A DNA stretch of 64,000 nt, taken from positions 1 to 64,000 of the forward strand of contig NZ_LAPT01000055.1 in assembly GCF_003194385.1 (NCBI RefSeq), in the 5' to 3' direction. The DNA is from Pokkaliibacter plantistimulans. Its GTDB lineage: Bacteria; Pseudomonadota; Gammaproteobacteria; Pseudomonadales; Balneatricaceae. This document shows positions 17,026 to 26,613 of the stretch, in pieces. A program made the position numbers and the translations under genes. The notes beneath the pieces were generated by a model, which was not told the origin of the DNA, did not search any database, and saw only the letters and a program-made list of their open reading frames with translations. How positions within the stretch are numbered: the first letter of the stretch is position 1; each line of letters opens with the position of its first letter.

Positions 17026-18771
17026 ATGACTGATAACTTTGCCACGACTTTAAAAATCGCCGATGACTGGCTGGCTGGTGTAATTCATGGTGAGCAGGAC
17101 CGGATTGTTGCCGTGGATCGCGGACAGGTATTGCGACGGGAGCAGTTGCTGACACGAGTCCGTTACTGGTGCGCTTGTATCCAGCAGCACGACAGTGGTT
17201 CATTGTGGGGCCTGTACAACCCGGATGCCTTTGAGTTTTCTGCACAGCTTCTGGCGCTATGGTTGAGTGGTAAAACCGCTTGTCTGCCGGGGGATAATTT
17301 GCCAGAAACCCGTGCTGCGCTGCTGGAGCGGGTCTCCGCTGTGCTAGGAGACTGGGAGGGGGCGGTAACTGATAGTGCGAATGGGCAAGGCGTGCCGAGT
17401 CTGAGCTTGCCCGCGGCCGACGCGCTGGTAGTTGAAGTTTATACGTCTGGCTCGACTGGAGCGCCCAAGGCGATAGGCAAGAAGCTGCGGCAGCTAACGG
17501 CTGAGCTTCAGGCTCATGCTCAGCACTGGCCTTATCAGCCTGACGAAGTCGTGTTATCCACCGTCAGCCATCAGCACATCTACGGCTTGTTGTTTCGTAT
17601 TCTCAGGCCTCTTGCCGAAGGGGTTCCCTTCGAACGCCGCCTCTGCCATTACCTGGAAGACCTGTACATCACGAGTCAATGCTATGGCCAGTCAACGCTG
17701 ATCAGTAGCCCATCACACCTTGAACGGTTACCGCAAACGCCAGAATGGCAGATGCTGGGGAGGCGCTGGCAGCGAGTATTTTCCTCGGCAGCACCGCTAT
17801 CACGGCAAACCAGTCTGCGTAACCAGACCTTCTTCGGCATGCCTATTGTTGAAATCTATGGCAGTTCGGAAACCGGCGGTATCGCATGGCGTATACAGCG
17901 TCCTGAACAGGAAGCCTGCTGGACACCGTTGGCCGGCGTAACGTTGCGCAGTGATCAGAATCAGTTGCTGGAGTTGCGTTCGCCGCATTTGCCAGATACA
18001 GGCTGGTACACCCAGCCAGATCGTATTGAATGGCAAGGAGAGGGCAGTGGCTTCCTGTTGTTGGGCCGTACAGATCGCATCGCCAAGATAGAAGGTAAAC
18101 GCTTGTCACTTACCGCAATGGAACAGGCGTTGAACTCCCTTGGCGAGGTTGAGAAAGCGCATGCACTGGTGCTTTCTGGACGCCGCGACGAGGTCGCCGT
18201 AGTGCTGCAGTTGAGCCGCTGGGGTCAGCAGCAACGTCAGGCACTGGGACAACATGAACTGTTACGGGGTCTGAAAGCGGCCTTGGCGAGGCAGTTTGAG
18301 GCGGTGGTCTTACCACGTCGTTGGCGCATCGTGGAAGTGCTGCCGTGGAACAGCCAGGGCAAGCTGACTCAGCAGGCACTGCAGGCACTTTTTGCCCATA
18401 CCGCCACTGCTCGACCTGCGTTGCCGCTGACAATCCAGTGTGATGTTACGGGCAATGAGGCGTGTTTGCAGTTGCAGATCCCCGATGAACTGCTCTATTT
18501 CGACGGGCACTTTGACCAGGCACCGATTCTGCCGGGGGTGGTGCAGGTGCACTGGGCTCAGTATTTTGCCAAAGAGTGCTTTGCTGAACAGTTCGGTACG
18601 CTGGGAGCCTTTGTCGGTCTTGAGCGCGTCAAATTCCAGCAACTGCTGCGGCCGTCCATGGCCCTGGAGTTGTTGCTGCAGCTGGAGCCTGACAAGGGCT
18701 ATTTAACCTTCCAATATCGTACGGCAACTGTACCGTTTTCTTCGGGTAGGTTTCGCTATGTCGTTGAGTAG
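17026..18771 (+). CDS. Acyl-ACP/CoA ligase fused to a FabZ-like hotdog dehydratase domain (ApeH-ApeI fusion)
   Basis: Encodes 581 aa from the ATG at 17026. Residues 1-460 are an AMP-forming ligase: the P-loop YTSGSTGAPK is at 139-148, the adenylation motif is YGSSETGG, and DRIAKIEGKRLSL precedes the C-terminal lid. Residues about 470-581 are a hotdog fold with DGHFDQAPILPGV, which provides the catalytic His (His495) of FabZ-type dehydratases. The matching Glu of FabZ is not at its usual place (QVHWAQ). The ligase should activate the aromatic starter acid onto an ACP. The fused dehydratase should act with the stand-alone hotdog protein at 28313. It overlaps the next gene by 14 bp. Confidence 0.85.
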   Translation: MTDNFATTLKIADDWLAGVIHGEQDRIVAVDRGQVLRREQLLTRVRYWCACIQQHDSGSLWGLYNPDAFEFSAQLLALWLSGKTACLPGDNLPETRAALLERVSAVLGDWEGAVTDSANGQGVPSLSLPAADALVVEVYTSGSTGAPKAIGKKLRQLTAELQAHAQHWPYQPDEVVLSTVSHQHIYGLLFRILRPLAEGVPFERRLCHYLEDLYITSQCYGQSTLISSPSHLERLPQTPEWQMLGRRWQRVFSSAAPLSRQTSLRNQTFFGMPIVEIYGSSETGGIAWRIQRPEQEACWTPLAGVTLRSDQNQLLELRSPHLPDTGWYTQPDRIEWQGEGSGFLLLGRTDRIAKIEGKRLSLTAMEQALNSLGEVEKAHALVLSGRRDEVAVVLQLSRWGQQQRQALGQHELLRGLKAALARQFEAVVLPRRWRIVEVLPWNSQGKLTQQALQALFAHTATARPALPLTIQCDVTGNEACLQLQIPDELLYFDGHFDQAPILPGVVQVHWAQYFAKECFAEQFGTLGAFVGLERVKFQQLLRPSMALELLLQLEPDKGYLTFQYRTATVPFSSGRFRYVVE

Positions 18772-19531
18772 TATGCGTACTGCCATTCTTATTCCTGTCT
18801 ACAACCACGAAGAGGCTATCGGTCTGACACTGCAGGCGGTGATGGCCTTTGGTTATCCGATCTTGCTGGTGGATGACGGTAGTCATCAGGGTTGCCAGCG
18901 AGTGCTGGAGTCCTTGCAACACGCTCATGCCGAGCAGGTGATGTTGCTGCGGCGTACTCACAACGGAGGTAAAGGTGCCGCGGTCAAGAGTGGTCTGCTT
19001 GAGTTGGAGCGACTTGGTTTCACTCATGCCGTGCAGGTCGATGCTGACGGTCAACATGACATTGAGCGACTACCGCAGTTACTGGCTGCTGCTGTTGATC
19101 ATCCCGGCGCGCTGGTCAGTGGCTATCCGGAGTATGACGACAGTGTGCCTAAAGGTCGCTATCTGGCGCGCTATCTGACCCACGTGTGGGTGTGGATCAA
19201 TACCTTGTCTCTGCAGATCAGAGATTCCATGTGTGGGTTTCGCGTTTATCCGGTACCTCAGGTCAATCAAATGCTGGCCAATGTCAAAACAGGGGATCGT
19301 ATGGAGTTTGATCCTGAGCTGCTGGTGCACTGGTGCTGGCAGGGAGGCAGGCTGATCAATATACCGGTCCGGGTACACTACCCACTCGATGGGGTGTCTC
19401 ATTTTCGTGTCCTGCATGACAACCTGCTGATTTCCCGGATGCATGCCAGCTTATTCTTCGGCATGTTGTGGCGTCTGCCACGTCTGTTACAGCGGCGGCT
19501 GCGCTCGGGCAAAGGAGCGCCCGGTGGCTAA
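18758..19531 (+). CDS. Family 2 glycosyltransferase
   Basis: Encodes 257 aa. The GT-A fold is shown by AILIPVYNHEEAI, ILLVDDGSHQGC, and QVDADGQHD, which contains the metal-binding D-x-D. It is similar to dolichol-phosphate-mannose synthase-like enzymes without the C-terminal membrane domain. In aryl polyene operons it probably attaches a sugar during anchoring. Its start overlaps the ligase gene and its 3' end overlaps the following acyltransferase gene by 8 bp. Confidence 0.85.
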   Translation: MSLSSMRTAILIPVYNHEEAIGLTLQAVMAFGYPILLVDDGSHQGCQRVLESLQHAHAEQVMLLRRTHNGGKGAAVKSGLLELERLGFTHAVQVDADGQHDIERLPQLLAAAVDHPGALVSGYPEYDDSVPKGRYLARYLTHVWVWINTLSLQIRDSMCGFRVYPVPQVNQMLANVKTGDRMEFDPELLVHWCWQGGRLINIPVRVHYPLDGVSHFRVLHDNLLISRMHASLFFGMLWRLPRLLQRRLRSGKGAPGG

Positions 19532-20504
19532 GTCAGAAAGTGCCAAAGCCGCTCACTGGGCACAGCTGAGCGAGTCCGGCACCGTATTGGGCATGCGTCT
19601 TCTGTTGCTCGTCTACCGCTTGTTTGGACGTAGTGCGTTCTATCTGATTCTTTATCCTGTGATGGTGTACTACTACTGGCGTACGCCTGTGGCACGGGCG
19701 GCATCGCAACAGTTTCTGGCCAGAATACGGGTCCTGGAGCCGCAGGCAGTTCCTCGGTACTGGGCTGGTCTACGCCATTTTATGGCCTTTGGCGATGCTA
19801 TCCTGGACAAGTTCCTGGCGTGGATGGGACGGATTCGCCGTGACGATGTGCAGTTCGACGAGCAGGCATCCATCGCACAGCTCGACCAGTCAGGCCGGGG
19901 GGGCGTCATTGTGGTGTCCCACCTGGGCAATATTGAAGTGTGCAGAGCCCTGGCGTATCGCCTGCCCGGCATTCGGCTGACCATTCTGGTACATACCCGG
20001 CATGCGGCGAAGTTTAATGCGTTGCTGTCCAGGCTGGCACCTGAATCACCGATCAATTTATTGCAGGTGACAGAGATGACGCCAGCGACTGCGATGTTGC
20101 TGGCTGAGAGGGTGGACGCGGGCGAATACGTGGTCATCGCCGGAGACAGGATTCCGGTATCGGGTGAGCTGCGCGTTTCTGGCGTCTCGTTCCTCGGTGC
20201 CAGGGCATTATTCCCTCAGGGGCCCTTTATTCTGGCTGCCCTGCTGCGCTGTCCAGTGATGCTGATGTTCTGCATAAAGCAGGGCAGCGGCTATCGTATC
20301 TATCTGGAACATTTTCTCGATGGTATCCACTTACCGCGCAAAAGCCGGCAACAAGCCCTGGATGCGGTGTTGCAGCAGTATGCGCAGCGCCTTGAGCACT
20401 ATTGCCGCATAGCGCCCATGCAGTGGTTCAATTTCTTCCCTTTCTGGTGTGGCAATGACCAGGTCGAACAGTCTGACACAGTGGTAGATCGTAACAATGG
20501 ATGA
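19524..20504 (+). CDS. LpxL/HtrB-like acyltransferase
   Basis: Encodes 326 aa from the GTG at 19524, with an AAGGAG ribosome site inside the upstream gene. It belongs to the lipid A biosynthesis acyltransferase superfamily: one N-terminal membrane segment, then VVSHLGNIEVCRAL (His-x4-Glu-like catalytic pair) and VIAGDRIPVSG. The operon context suggests it acylates the sugar-lipid anchor or transfers the aryl polyene itself. It overlaps the ammonia-lyase start by 8 bp. Confidence 0.8.
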   Translation: MAKSESAKAAHWAQLSESGTVLGMRLLLLVYRLFGRSAFYLILYPVMVYYYWRTPVARAASQQFLARIRVLEPQAVPRYWAGLRHFMAFGDAILDKFLAWMGRIRRDDVQFDEQASIAQLDQSGRGGVIVVSHLGNIEVCRALAYRLPGIRLTILVHTRHAAKFNALLSRLAPESPINLLQVTEMTPATAMLLAERVDAGEYVVIAGDRIPVSGELRVSGVSFLGARALFPQGPFILAALLRCPVMLMFCIKQGSGYRIYLEHFLDGIHLPRKSRQQALDAVLQQYAQRLEHYCRIAPMQWFNFFPFWCGNDQVEQSDTVVDRNNG

Positions 20505-22077
20505 AGTCGTAGTATTTGATGGAACCCCCCTGAGTATCGAGCAGATCGTGGCGGTGGCCGAGTTACGTGGTAAGGCTGTGCTCAGCAGAACGACTGCGTA
20601 TCAGCTCCGGATAGAAAAAGGGCCGGCGTTCTTGCAGCGACTGTTGGCTGAAGATGGCGAAATTTATGGCGTTACCACCGGCTACGGCGACTCCTGCACT
20701 ACCAGTATTCCGGCTGAGTTGGTGGCTGAACTGCCTACTCATCTATATACCTTTCATGGCTGTGGAAGCGGCCGCATGCTCAACGACGAGGAAAGTCGAG
20801 CGGTAGTGGCCGCCCGTCTTGCCTCCCTGGCACAAGGTCATTCCGGCGTGACCTGGGCATTATTGGAGCAGCTGGAGCGATTGCTGGAGCATGACATTCT
20901 GCCGCAGATTCCGGCTGAAGGGTCGGTGGGGGCCAGTGGTGATCTGACGCCGTTATCCTATCTGGCTGCGGTGCTGTGTGGCGAGCGGGAAGTCCGTTAC
21001 CGTGGCACCGTGCGTCCTACCGCCGAGGTGTTTGCCGAGCTGGACATTACGCCGTTACGACTAAAACCCAAGGAAGGCCTGGCACTGATGAATGGCACAG
21101 CAGTGATGACAGGTCTGGCCTGCCTGGCCTGGCATCGGGCCGACTATCTGGCGCGACTGGCGACCCGTATTACCGCTCTTAATACTCTGGTGCTGAAAGG
21201 CAATGCCCATCATTTCGATGAGCGTCTGTTTGCTGTCAAACCTCACCCAGGTCAGCAACAGATAGCACGCTGGCTGCGTGAGGACCTGCACTGCACGACG
21301 CCACCACGCAATTCGCAACGCTTGCAGGATCGCTACTCGTTACGCTGTGCACCGCATGTCATCGGTGTGCTGCAGGATGCGTTGTATTCGTTGCGAGGCT
21401 TTATCGAGAATGAACTCAACAGCGCCAATGACAATCCGATCATTGATGCTGAGGGTGAGCATGTGCTGCATGGCGGGCATTTCTACGGTGGCCATGTGGC
21501 CTTTGCTATGGATTCACTGAAGAACGCCATTGCCAATATCGCTGATCTGCTAGACCGGCAAATGGCGCAATTGATGGACATCCGCTACAACAATGGCCTG
21601 CCGTCCAATCTGTCTGGTGCCAGTGGCCCGCGCGCCGCCATTAATCACGGCCTCAAGGCCGTGCAGATCGCCGTCTCGGCCTGGACAGCCGAAGCCCTGA
21701 AACTGACTATGCCCGCCAGTGTCTTCTCGCGCTCAACTGAGTGCCACAATCAGGACAAAGTCAGCATGGGTACCATTGCCGCACGCGACTGTATCAGGGT
21801 TCTGCAACTGACTGAGCAGGTAGCAGCGGCGGTTTTGCTGGCGGCAACCCAGGGTTTGGAGCTGCGGCGTCGGCAGGGCGATCTGAGTGCCGAGGCATTA
21901 CCTCAGGCGCTGGCTGCCAGCCACGAAGATGTGCGCCAATACGCCGCCTTTATTAATGAAGATCGTCGTCTTGATGGCGAGTTGAGTGCTCTGGTGGGGG
22001 CGATTCAGCGTCGCGAATGGTCCTTGTATGTCTCCTCAGCGCCAGCCGTGCTGGCGGGGGAGAACAACCATGCATAA
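20497..22077 (+). CDS. Aromatic amino acid ammonia-lyase (HAL/PAL/TAL family)
   Basis: Encodes 526 aa. The Ala146-Ser147-Gly148 triad in GSVGASGDLTPLSYLAA would form the MIO cofactor. The catalytic Tyr lies in YGVTTGYG (Tyr57), and SANDNPIID and the late STECHNQDKVSMG motif are also present. These enzymes remove ammonia from His, Phe or Tyr. In aryl polyene operons the lyase is thought to supply a cinnamate- or coumarate-type precursor for the aromatic head group. Substrate choice cannot be settled by eye: the selectivity region reads YTFHGCGSG. It is not part of a histidine-use operon here. Confidence 0.88.
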   Translation: MDEVVVFDGTPLSIEQIVAVAELRGKAVLSRTTAYQLRIEKGPAFLQRLLAEDGEIYGVTTGYGDSCTTSIPAELVAELPTHLYTFHGCGSGRMLNDEESRAVVAARLASLAQGHSGVTWALLEQLERLLEHDILPQIPAEGSVGASGDLTPLSYLAAVLCGEREVRYRGTVRPTAEVFAELDITPLRLKPKEGLALMNGTAVMTGLACLAWHRADYLARLATRITALNTLVLKGNAHHFDERLFAVKPHPGQQQIARWLREDLHCTTPPRNSQRLQDRYSLRCAPHVIGVLQDALYSLRGFIENELNSANDNPIIDAEGEHVLHGGHFYGGHVAFAMDSLKNAIANIADLLDRQMAQLMDIRYNNGLPSNLSGASGPRAAINHGLKAVQIAVSAWTAEALKLTMPASVFSRSTECHNQDKVSMGTIAARDCIRVLQLTEQVAAAVLLAATQGLELRRRQGDLSAEALPQALAASHEDVRQYAAFINEDRRLDGELSALVGAIQRREWSLYVSSAPAVLAGENNHA

Positions 22078-22477
22078 GGCCGAAGTCGAGCTGGAAATTC
22101 CTTTTCATGATGTCGATATGATGGAAGTGGCCTGGCATGGGCATTATGTGCGCTATCTGGAACTGGCGCGCTGCAAACTGCTCGACAGCATCGATTACAA
22201 CTACCCGCAAATGAAGGCCTCGGGATATGCATGGCCGGTCATTGAGCTAAACCTGCGCTATGCCCGCCCTCTGCGTTTTCAGCAGCGCATTCGGGTAGAG
22301 GCACAGGTAGTGGAGTGGGAGAACCGTCTCAAGGTGGCCTATACCATTCGCGACGCGGTGACCAATGAGCGGTTGACCCGTGCCCATACGGTGCAGGTTG
22401 CGGTGGAGATAGCCAGTGGTGAAATGCTATTTGCCTCGCCAGCCGTATTGCTGCAGCAACTGGGGGTCACGCTATGA
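22070..22477 (+). CDS. 4HBT-family acyl thioesterase
   Basis: Encodes 135 aa from the ATG at 22070, which overlaps the lyase stop. The hotdog thioesterase motif is IPFHDVDMMEVAWHGHYVRYLE, with the catalytic Asp in HDVD. YbgC/FcbC-type enzymes cleave acyl-CoA or acyl-ACP thioesters. Here it may release the finished chain or clear misloaded ACPs. It ends in an ATGA overlap with the next gene. Confidence 0.85.
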   Translation: MHKAEVELEIPFHDVDMMEVAWHGHYVRYLELARCKLLDSIDYNYPQMKASGYAWPVIELNLRYARPLRFQQRIRVEAQVVEWENRLKVAYTIRDAVTNERLTRAHTVQVAVEIASGEMLFASPAVLLQQLGVTL

Positions 22478-23037
22478 CCGGCCTGCGTTATTTTTGGTTG
22501 CTGCTGTTGTCACTTTCACCCCTCCTGGCCCAGGCATTGACCTTTACTGATCTGAGCCGATTGACACAGACTCCGGCGACGTTGTCCGGCCAGTTTCAGC
22601 AGCACAAGTACTTACAGGCGCTGGACACCACCATCGACTCCAATGGGCAGTTCAGCTATCGCCGCGATAAAGAAATTCGCTGGCAAACGCTGGCTCCGGT
22701 CGCTGATTTGCTGGTGATGACACCGCAGGGGTTGAGTGGCAGCAATACGGCCGCTGCTATGGCGGGGAATACGGATAGTAATCCCACTCTGGCCCTGGTG
22801 GGCACCCTGTTCTTTGCGGTGATGAGTGCCGACTGGCAGGTGCTGCAGCAGCATTTCAGTTTGACGGGCTCAGAGCAGGGGAAGGAGTGGAAGGCGACGT
22901 TGATTCCCCTTGATGATGACATCCGACTGGCAGTACAGCGTATAGAGCTGCAGGGGGATGCGTATCTGCATCATCTGGAGCTGTATGAAGTCAGTGGTGA
23001 TCAGGTTCGGATCGAGTTTACAGATCTGACACCATGA
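22474..23037 (+). CDS. LolA-like outer-membrane lipoprotein carrier protein
   Basis: Encodes 187 aa with a signal peptide ending near AQA. The LolA-type half-barrel is recognisable from the LSGQFQQHKYLQALDTTIDSNG and RDKEIRWQTLAPVADLLVMTP stretches. LolA shuttles lipidated molecules through the periplasm. This paralogue probably escorts the aryl polyene lipid or its anchor to the outer membrane, together with the MMPL protein encoded next. It is not the housekeeping lolA gene, which would sit near ftsK or serS. Confidence 0.8.
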   Translation: MTGLRYFWLLLLSLSPLLAQALTFTDLSRLTQTPATLSGQFQQHKYLQALDTTIDSNGQFSYRRDKEIRWQTLAPVADLLVMTPQGLSGSNTAAAMAGNTDSNPTLALVGTLFFAVMSADWQVLQQHFSLTGSEQGKEWKATLIPLDDDIRLAVQRIELQGDAYLHHLELYEVSGDQVRIEFTDLTP

Positions 23038-25400
23038 CTTCAGCGCAGTCCATAAACAACAAGCCTGTATTGGGGGCACTGCTCTGGGCGGTGGTGCTGG
23101 TGGTTGTTGTCATCCTGGCCTGGCTGCGTGAGCCGCAGCTGGACTCGAGCATCCTGGCCTTGTTGCCGAAGGAGAGCAGACAGCCTCTGCAACAGCAGGC
23201 CATTGATCAACTGGGGCAGGAATTTTCCAGGCGTCTGCTACTGCTTGTCCAGGCCGACAGTGCAGAGCAGGGCCGACACTTGGCCACCCAATTAGCGCAG
23301 CAACTTCAGCATGATCCCGGTATTGCTGAGCTGCAATGGCAGATTACCGCACAGCGGCTGCAGCAGCTCAGCCAGTTTTATCAACCATGGCGTTATCAGG
23401 TACTGGCACCGGCTCTTCAGCAGCCATTGCAGCAGGGGCAGTTTCATGACGTTGAGCAGCAGGCGCTGCGTCGGCTGCTAAGCCCCATCAGTGGCACGGC
23501 TGTCGATCTGATCAAGGACCCCTTTGCTTTGTTGCCTGCGTTACTCGACAGCTATCGGAATGAGCAGATTGCCGCTGATCATGGCCTGTTGCGGTTGGTT
23601 ATGGCGGACAAACCGACCTATCTGCTGCTGGCTACTCTGTCTGGCGATGGTTTTGCCATGCCATTGCAGCAAACCTTGGTGCCTAAGTTGCTGCAGCTGC
23701 AGCAGCATGTACGTGAGCAAGGTGGACAGCTGTATCTCTCCGGCATGTTAATGCATGCCGCAGCCGGTGCGGCGCAGGCGCGAGGGGAAATATCAACCAT
23801 CGGGCTGGTCTCGACGCTGGGTATCATTCTGTTGGTGCTGATCGCCTTTCGTCGCTGGTATATGCCGCTAATTGTATTGTTGCCGGTGGTGGTGGGATGT
23901 ATTTTTGCTGTTGCCGTGACCGCTTTGTTCTTTGGTCGCCTGCATCTGATAACGCTGGCGTTTGGGGCGGGGCTGGTTGGGGTGTCGGTGGACTATGCCT
24001 TGCACTATCTGGCGGCTCATGGCCAGCCTGACGAGCGAAGCGTATTGCGGCGGATCCTGCCAGGGCTGCTGCTAGGGGGGGGCTCGAGCGTGCTGGCTTA
24101 CGCAGCACAGGCGCTGGCGCCATTTCCCGGGCTGCGGCAGATGGCTTGTTTTGCCGTGGCAGGCCTGACGGGGGCCTGGTTGTCAGTTGTGCTGTGGTAC
24201 CCCTGTTTGCTGGCGACTTTGCCGGTATCAGCCAGCCCAGTCGCTGCGACAGTAAAGCGAATGGTGCAGCGTATTCCCGCATTGCCAGCTGGTAAAGCGT
24301 CCACCCTGCTTGGTCTGCTGGCTGTTGTTGCCGTTGCACTGCTGGCATCAGGTCAGGCCAAAGACGACCTGCGGTTATTGCAGACTTCGCCGCAGCGTTT
24401 GCTGGATCAGGACATCAAGGTGGGAAAATTACTGGGGCAGAGCAGCAGCACACGTTTTCTGCTGGTGATGGCTCCAGACAATGAAACCTTGCTGCAGCGT
24501 GAAGAGCAACTGCTTGTCGGACTGCAAACGTTGCAGCAGCGTTATCCACGCCTGACGTTTGCCAGCCTTAGTCACTGGGTGCCCTCACAACGTGCTCAGG
24601 CTGCGAATCTGCAGCTGGTACGGCGACTCTATGCAGAGCAGGCCATGCTCTTCTTTCAGCAGTTATCTCGTCCCGAGCTGGCTAACCAGGCCAATGCTGC
24701 CCTTCTGGGTGATGGCGAGGCCTATTTGACGGTCGATGCCTGGCTGCGTTCGCCCTTGCAAGCCTGGGCTCCCGGCTTGTGGCTGCAAGGCGAGAGCGGG
24801 CAGGTCGCTGGTGTCATTCGTCTGGCGGCAGCCGAAGAGGTGGATGCTGATGCATTGAGCTCACTGGCCTCGACCGTGCCAGATACACAGTATGTGGATC
24901 ATGTCAGGGACATCTCCGCGGTGCTGAACCACTATCGTCAGCAGATCAGTTTCTGGGTGGCGGGGGCCTATCTGCTGGTGTTGCTGTTACTGGTCTGGCG
25001 CTATGGCCGTCAGAGCTGGTTGGTGGTGGGGCCTCCTTTGGTCGCGGCACTGCTGGTGGCGGGGGTGTTGAGTCATATGGCTAATGGGCTGAACCTTTTC
25101 CACCTTTTGGCTTTGCTGCTGGTGCTGGGTCTGGGTCTGGATATGGGCATCTTTTTGCAGGAGGGCGAGAGCGAGGCTCATGTCTGGCTGGCAGTGAGTC
25201 TGTCGATGCTGACCTCGTTGCTGGCTTTTGGTTTGCTCGTGTTAAGTACTACTCCCTTGTTGCATGACTTTGGTTTGACGGTTCTGCTCGGACTGGGGGG
25301 GATATGGATGATGTCCATCGTTACGCGCAGTACGGCGCGCGATATATCGGTTGAAAACAGGAGTTTGTCACTGAATGAAAACTACGAACGGAATCGTTGA
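23034..25400 (+). CDS. MMPL/RND-superfamily exporter
   Basis: Encodes 788 aa. It has the two-fold MMPL layout: one N-terminal membrane segment, a large periplasmic loop, five membrane segments (about residues 255-410), then the same pattern repeated and ending near residue 770. Charged residues within the membrane (GVSVDYALHYLAA and LDMGIFLQEGE) match the proton-relay positions of RND pumps. It should move the polyene lipid across or out of the inner membrane. It overlaps the LolA-like gene by 4 bp and the flavoprotein gene by 26 bp. Confidence 0.87.
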   Translation: MTSAQSINNKPVLGALLWAVVLVVVVILAWLREPQLDSSILALLPKESRQPLQQQAIDQLGQEFSRRLLLLVQADSAEQGRHLATQLAQQLQHDPGIAELQWQITAQRLQQLSQFYQPWRYQVLAPALQQPLQQGQFHDVEQQALRRLLSPISGTAVDLIKDPFALLPALLDSYRNEQIAADHGLLRLVMADKPTYLLLATLSGDGFAMPLQQTLVPKLLQLQQHVREQGGQLYLSGMLMHAAAGAAQARGEISTIGLVSTLGIILLVLIAFRRWYMPLIVLLPVVVGCIFAVAVTALFFGRLHLITLAFGAGLVGVSVDYALHYLAAHGQPDERSVLRRILPGLLLGGGSSVLAYAAQALAPFPGLRQMACFAVAGLTGAWLSVVLWYPCLLATLPVSASPVAATVKRMVQRIPALPAGKASTLLGLLAVVAVALLASGQAKDDLRLLQTSPQRLLDQDIKVGKLLGQSSSTRFLLVMAPDNETLLQREEQLLVGLQTLQQRYPRLTFASLSHWVPSQRAQAANLQLVRRLYAEQAMLFFQQLSRPELANQANAALLGDGEAYLTVDAWLRSPLQAWAPGLWLQGESGQVAGVIRLAAAEEVDADALSSLASTVPDTQYVDHVRDISAVLNHYRQQISFWVAGAYLLVLLLLVWRYGRQSWLVVGPPLVAALLVAGVLSHMANGLNLFHLLALLLVLGLGLDMGIFLQEGESEAHVWLAVSLSMLTSLLAFGLLVLSTTPLLHDFGLTVLLGLGGIWMMSIVTRSTARDISVENRSLSLNENYERNR

Positions 25401-26613
25401 TGCGTTGGTGATTGGCGCAGGACCGGCCGGGGTGCTGGTGTCGACGCTACTGCATCGCCTTGGCCATCGGGTGCAGGTGGTGGAGCAGAATCACTTTCCG
25501 CGCTTCTCCATTGGTGAAAGTCTGCTGCCTCAGTGCATGGCATTTCTTGCACAGGCAGACATGCTGGCCGCTGTCAGTCGTCAGGGCTATCAGTTTAAGA
25601 ACGGCGCCGCCTTCGCTAAGACGGGGGAATATGAAGCGTTTGATTTCACCGACAAGTTCAGTGATGGGCCTGGTACCACTTTTCAAGTACCGCGGGCACC
25701 TTTCGATCAGGTGCTGGCTCAAGAGGCACAGCGTCAGGGGGTGCTGATCCGCTTTGGTCAGCGGGTTGAGTCTATTAGCCGTGACCAGGGCATCTCTCAG
25801 GTACAGGTCACCGATAAAGATGGCAATGTCGATACGATTGCTGCGCGTTTTGTGCTGGATGCCAGTGGCTTTGGGCGGGTGTTGCCACGATTGCTGGGAT
25901 TGGAGGTGCCTTCGGATTTTCCGGCACGCAAGTCGGTAATGACCCATATCGAAGATGGTATTGATGATCCGGCCTATGACCGTCACAAGATTCTGATTAC
26001 TGTGCATCCGCAGCACGCGGACGTGTGGTTCTGGCTGATACCATTCAGCAATGGCCGATGCTCCGTGGGGGTGGTGGGAGAGGTTGAGTTCTTCAAGGGT
26101 TACCACTGCGATGATGAGCAGCTGCTCAGGCAATTGATTGGTGAGGCTGGTTCACTGGCCACCTTGCTGCGTCATGCCCGTTTCGATACACCCTGCCGCT
26201 CCCATACTGGCTATGCCGCTAATGTCAGCCGCTTATTTGGTGAGGGCTTTGCCTTGTTGGGTAATGCCGGTGAATTCCTCGATCCGGTATTCTCCTCGGG
26301 CGTCACCATTGCCATGAAATCTGCCACCCTGGCGGCTGAGGCGTTGGATCGTCAGCTACGCGGTGAAGACGTGGACTGGCAAGCGGTCTACGCCGACCCG
26401 CTAAAGCAGGGGGTCGACACCTTCCGTGAGTTTGTGACTGCCTGGTATGACGGGCGTTTGCAGCATGTCATTTTTTCACGCAATAAAAATCCTGAAATTC
26501 GTCGGATGATCAGCGCTGTGCTGGCCGGTTATGCCTGGGATGAGAGCAACCCTTACGTGAAGGAGCCGGGGCGCTTGAGTACGCTGGCAGAATTGTGTCG
26601 GGAGCATCCATGA
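25375..26613 (+). CDS. FAD-dependent oxidoreductase, flavin-halogenase-like
   Basis: Encodes 412 aa. The FAD site is VIGAGPAGVLVSTLLHRLG at the N-terminus; LDASGFGRVL and LLGNAGEFLDPVFSSG are the further flavin-contact motifs. It also carries W218-F-W-L-I-P223, matching the WxWxIP motif of flavin-dependent halogenases, and Lys75 in FKNGAAF lies where the halogenase lysine is expected. It could halogenate or hydroxylate the aromatic head group. Related aryl polyene flavoproteins without proven halogenation also exist, so the reaction is not certain. No flavin reductase gene is adjacent. Confidence 0.8.
   Translation: MKTTNGIVDALVIGAGPAGVLVSTLLHRLGHRVQVVEQNHFPRFSIGESLLPQCMAFLAQADMLAAVSRQGYQFKNGAAFAKTGEYEAFDFTDKFSDGPGTTFQVPRAPFDQVLAQEAQRQGVLIRFGQRVESISRDQGISQVQVTDKDGNVDTIAARFVLDASGFGRVLPRLLGLEVPSDFPARKSVMTHIEDGIDDPAYDRHKILITVHPQHADVWFWLIPFSNGRCSVGVVGEVEFFKGYHCDDEQLLRQLIGEAGSLATLLRHARFDTPCRSHTGYAANVSRLFGEGFALLGNAGEFLDPVFSSGVTIAMKSATLAAEALDRQLRGEDVDWQAVYADPLKQGVDTFREFVTAWYDGRLQHVIFSRNKNPEIRRMISAVLAGYAWDESNPYVKEPGRLSTLAELCREHP

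Noticed and set aside
20497-22077. Ammonia-lyase as a histidine-use gene (hutH)
   Set aside because: It is embedded by overlapping junctions in the polyene operon, with no hut genes nearby.
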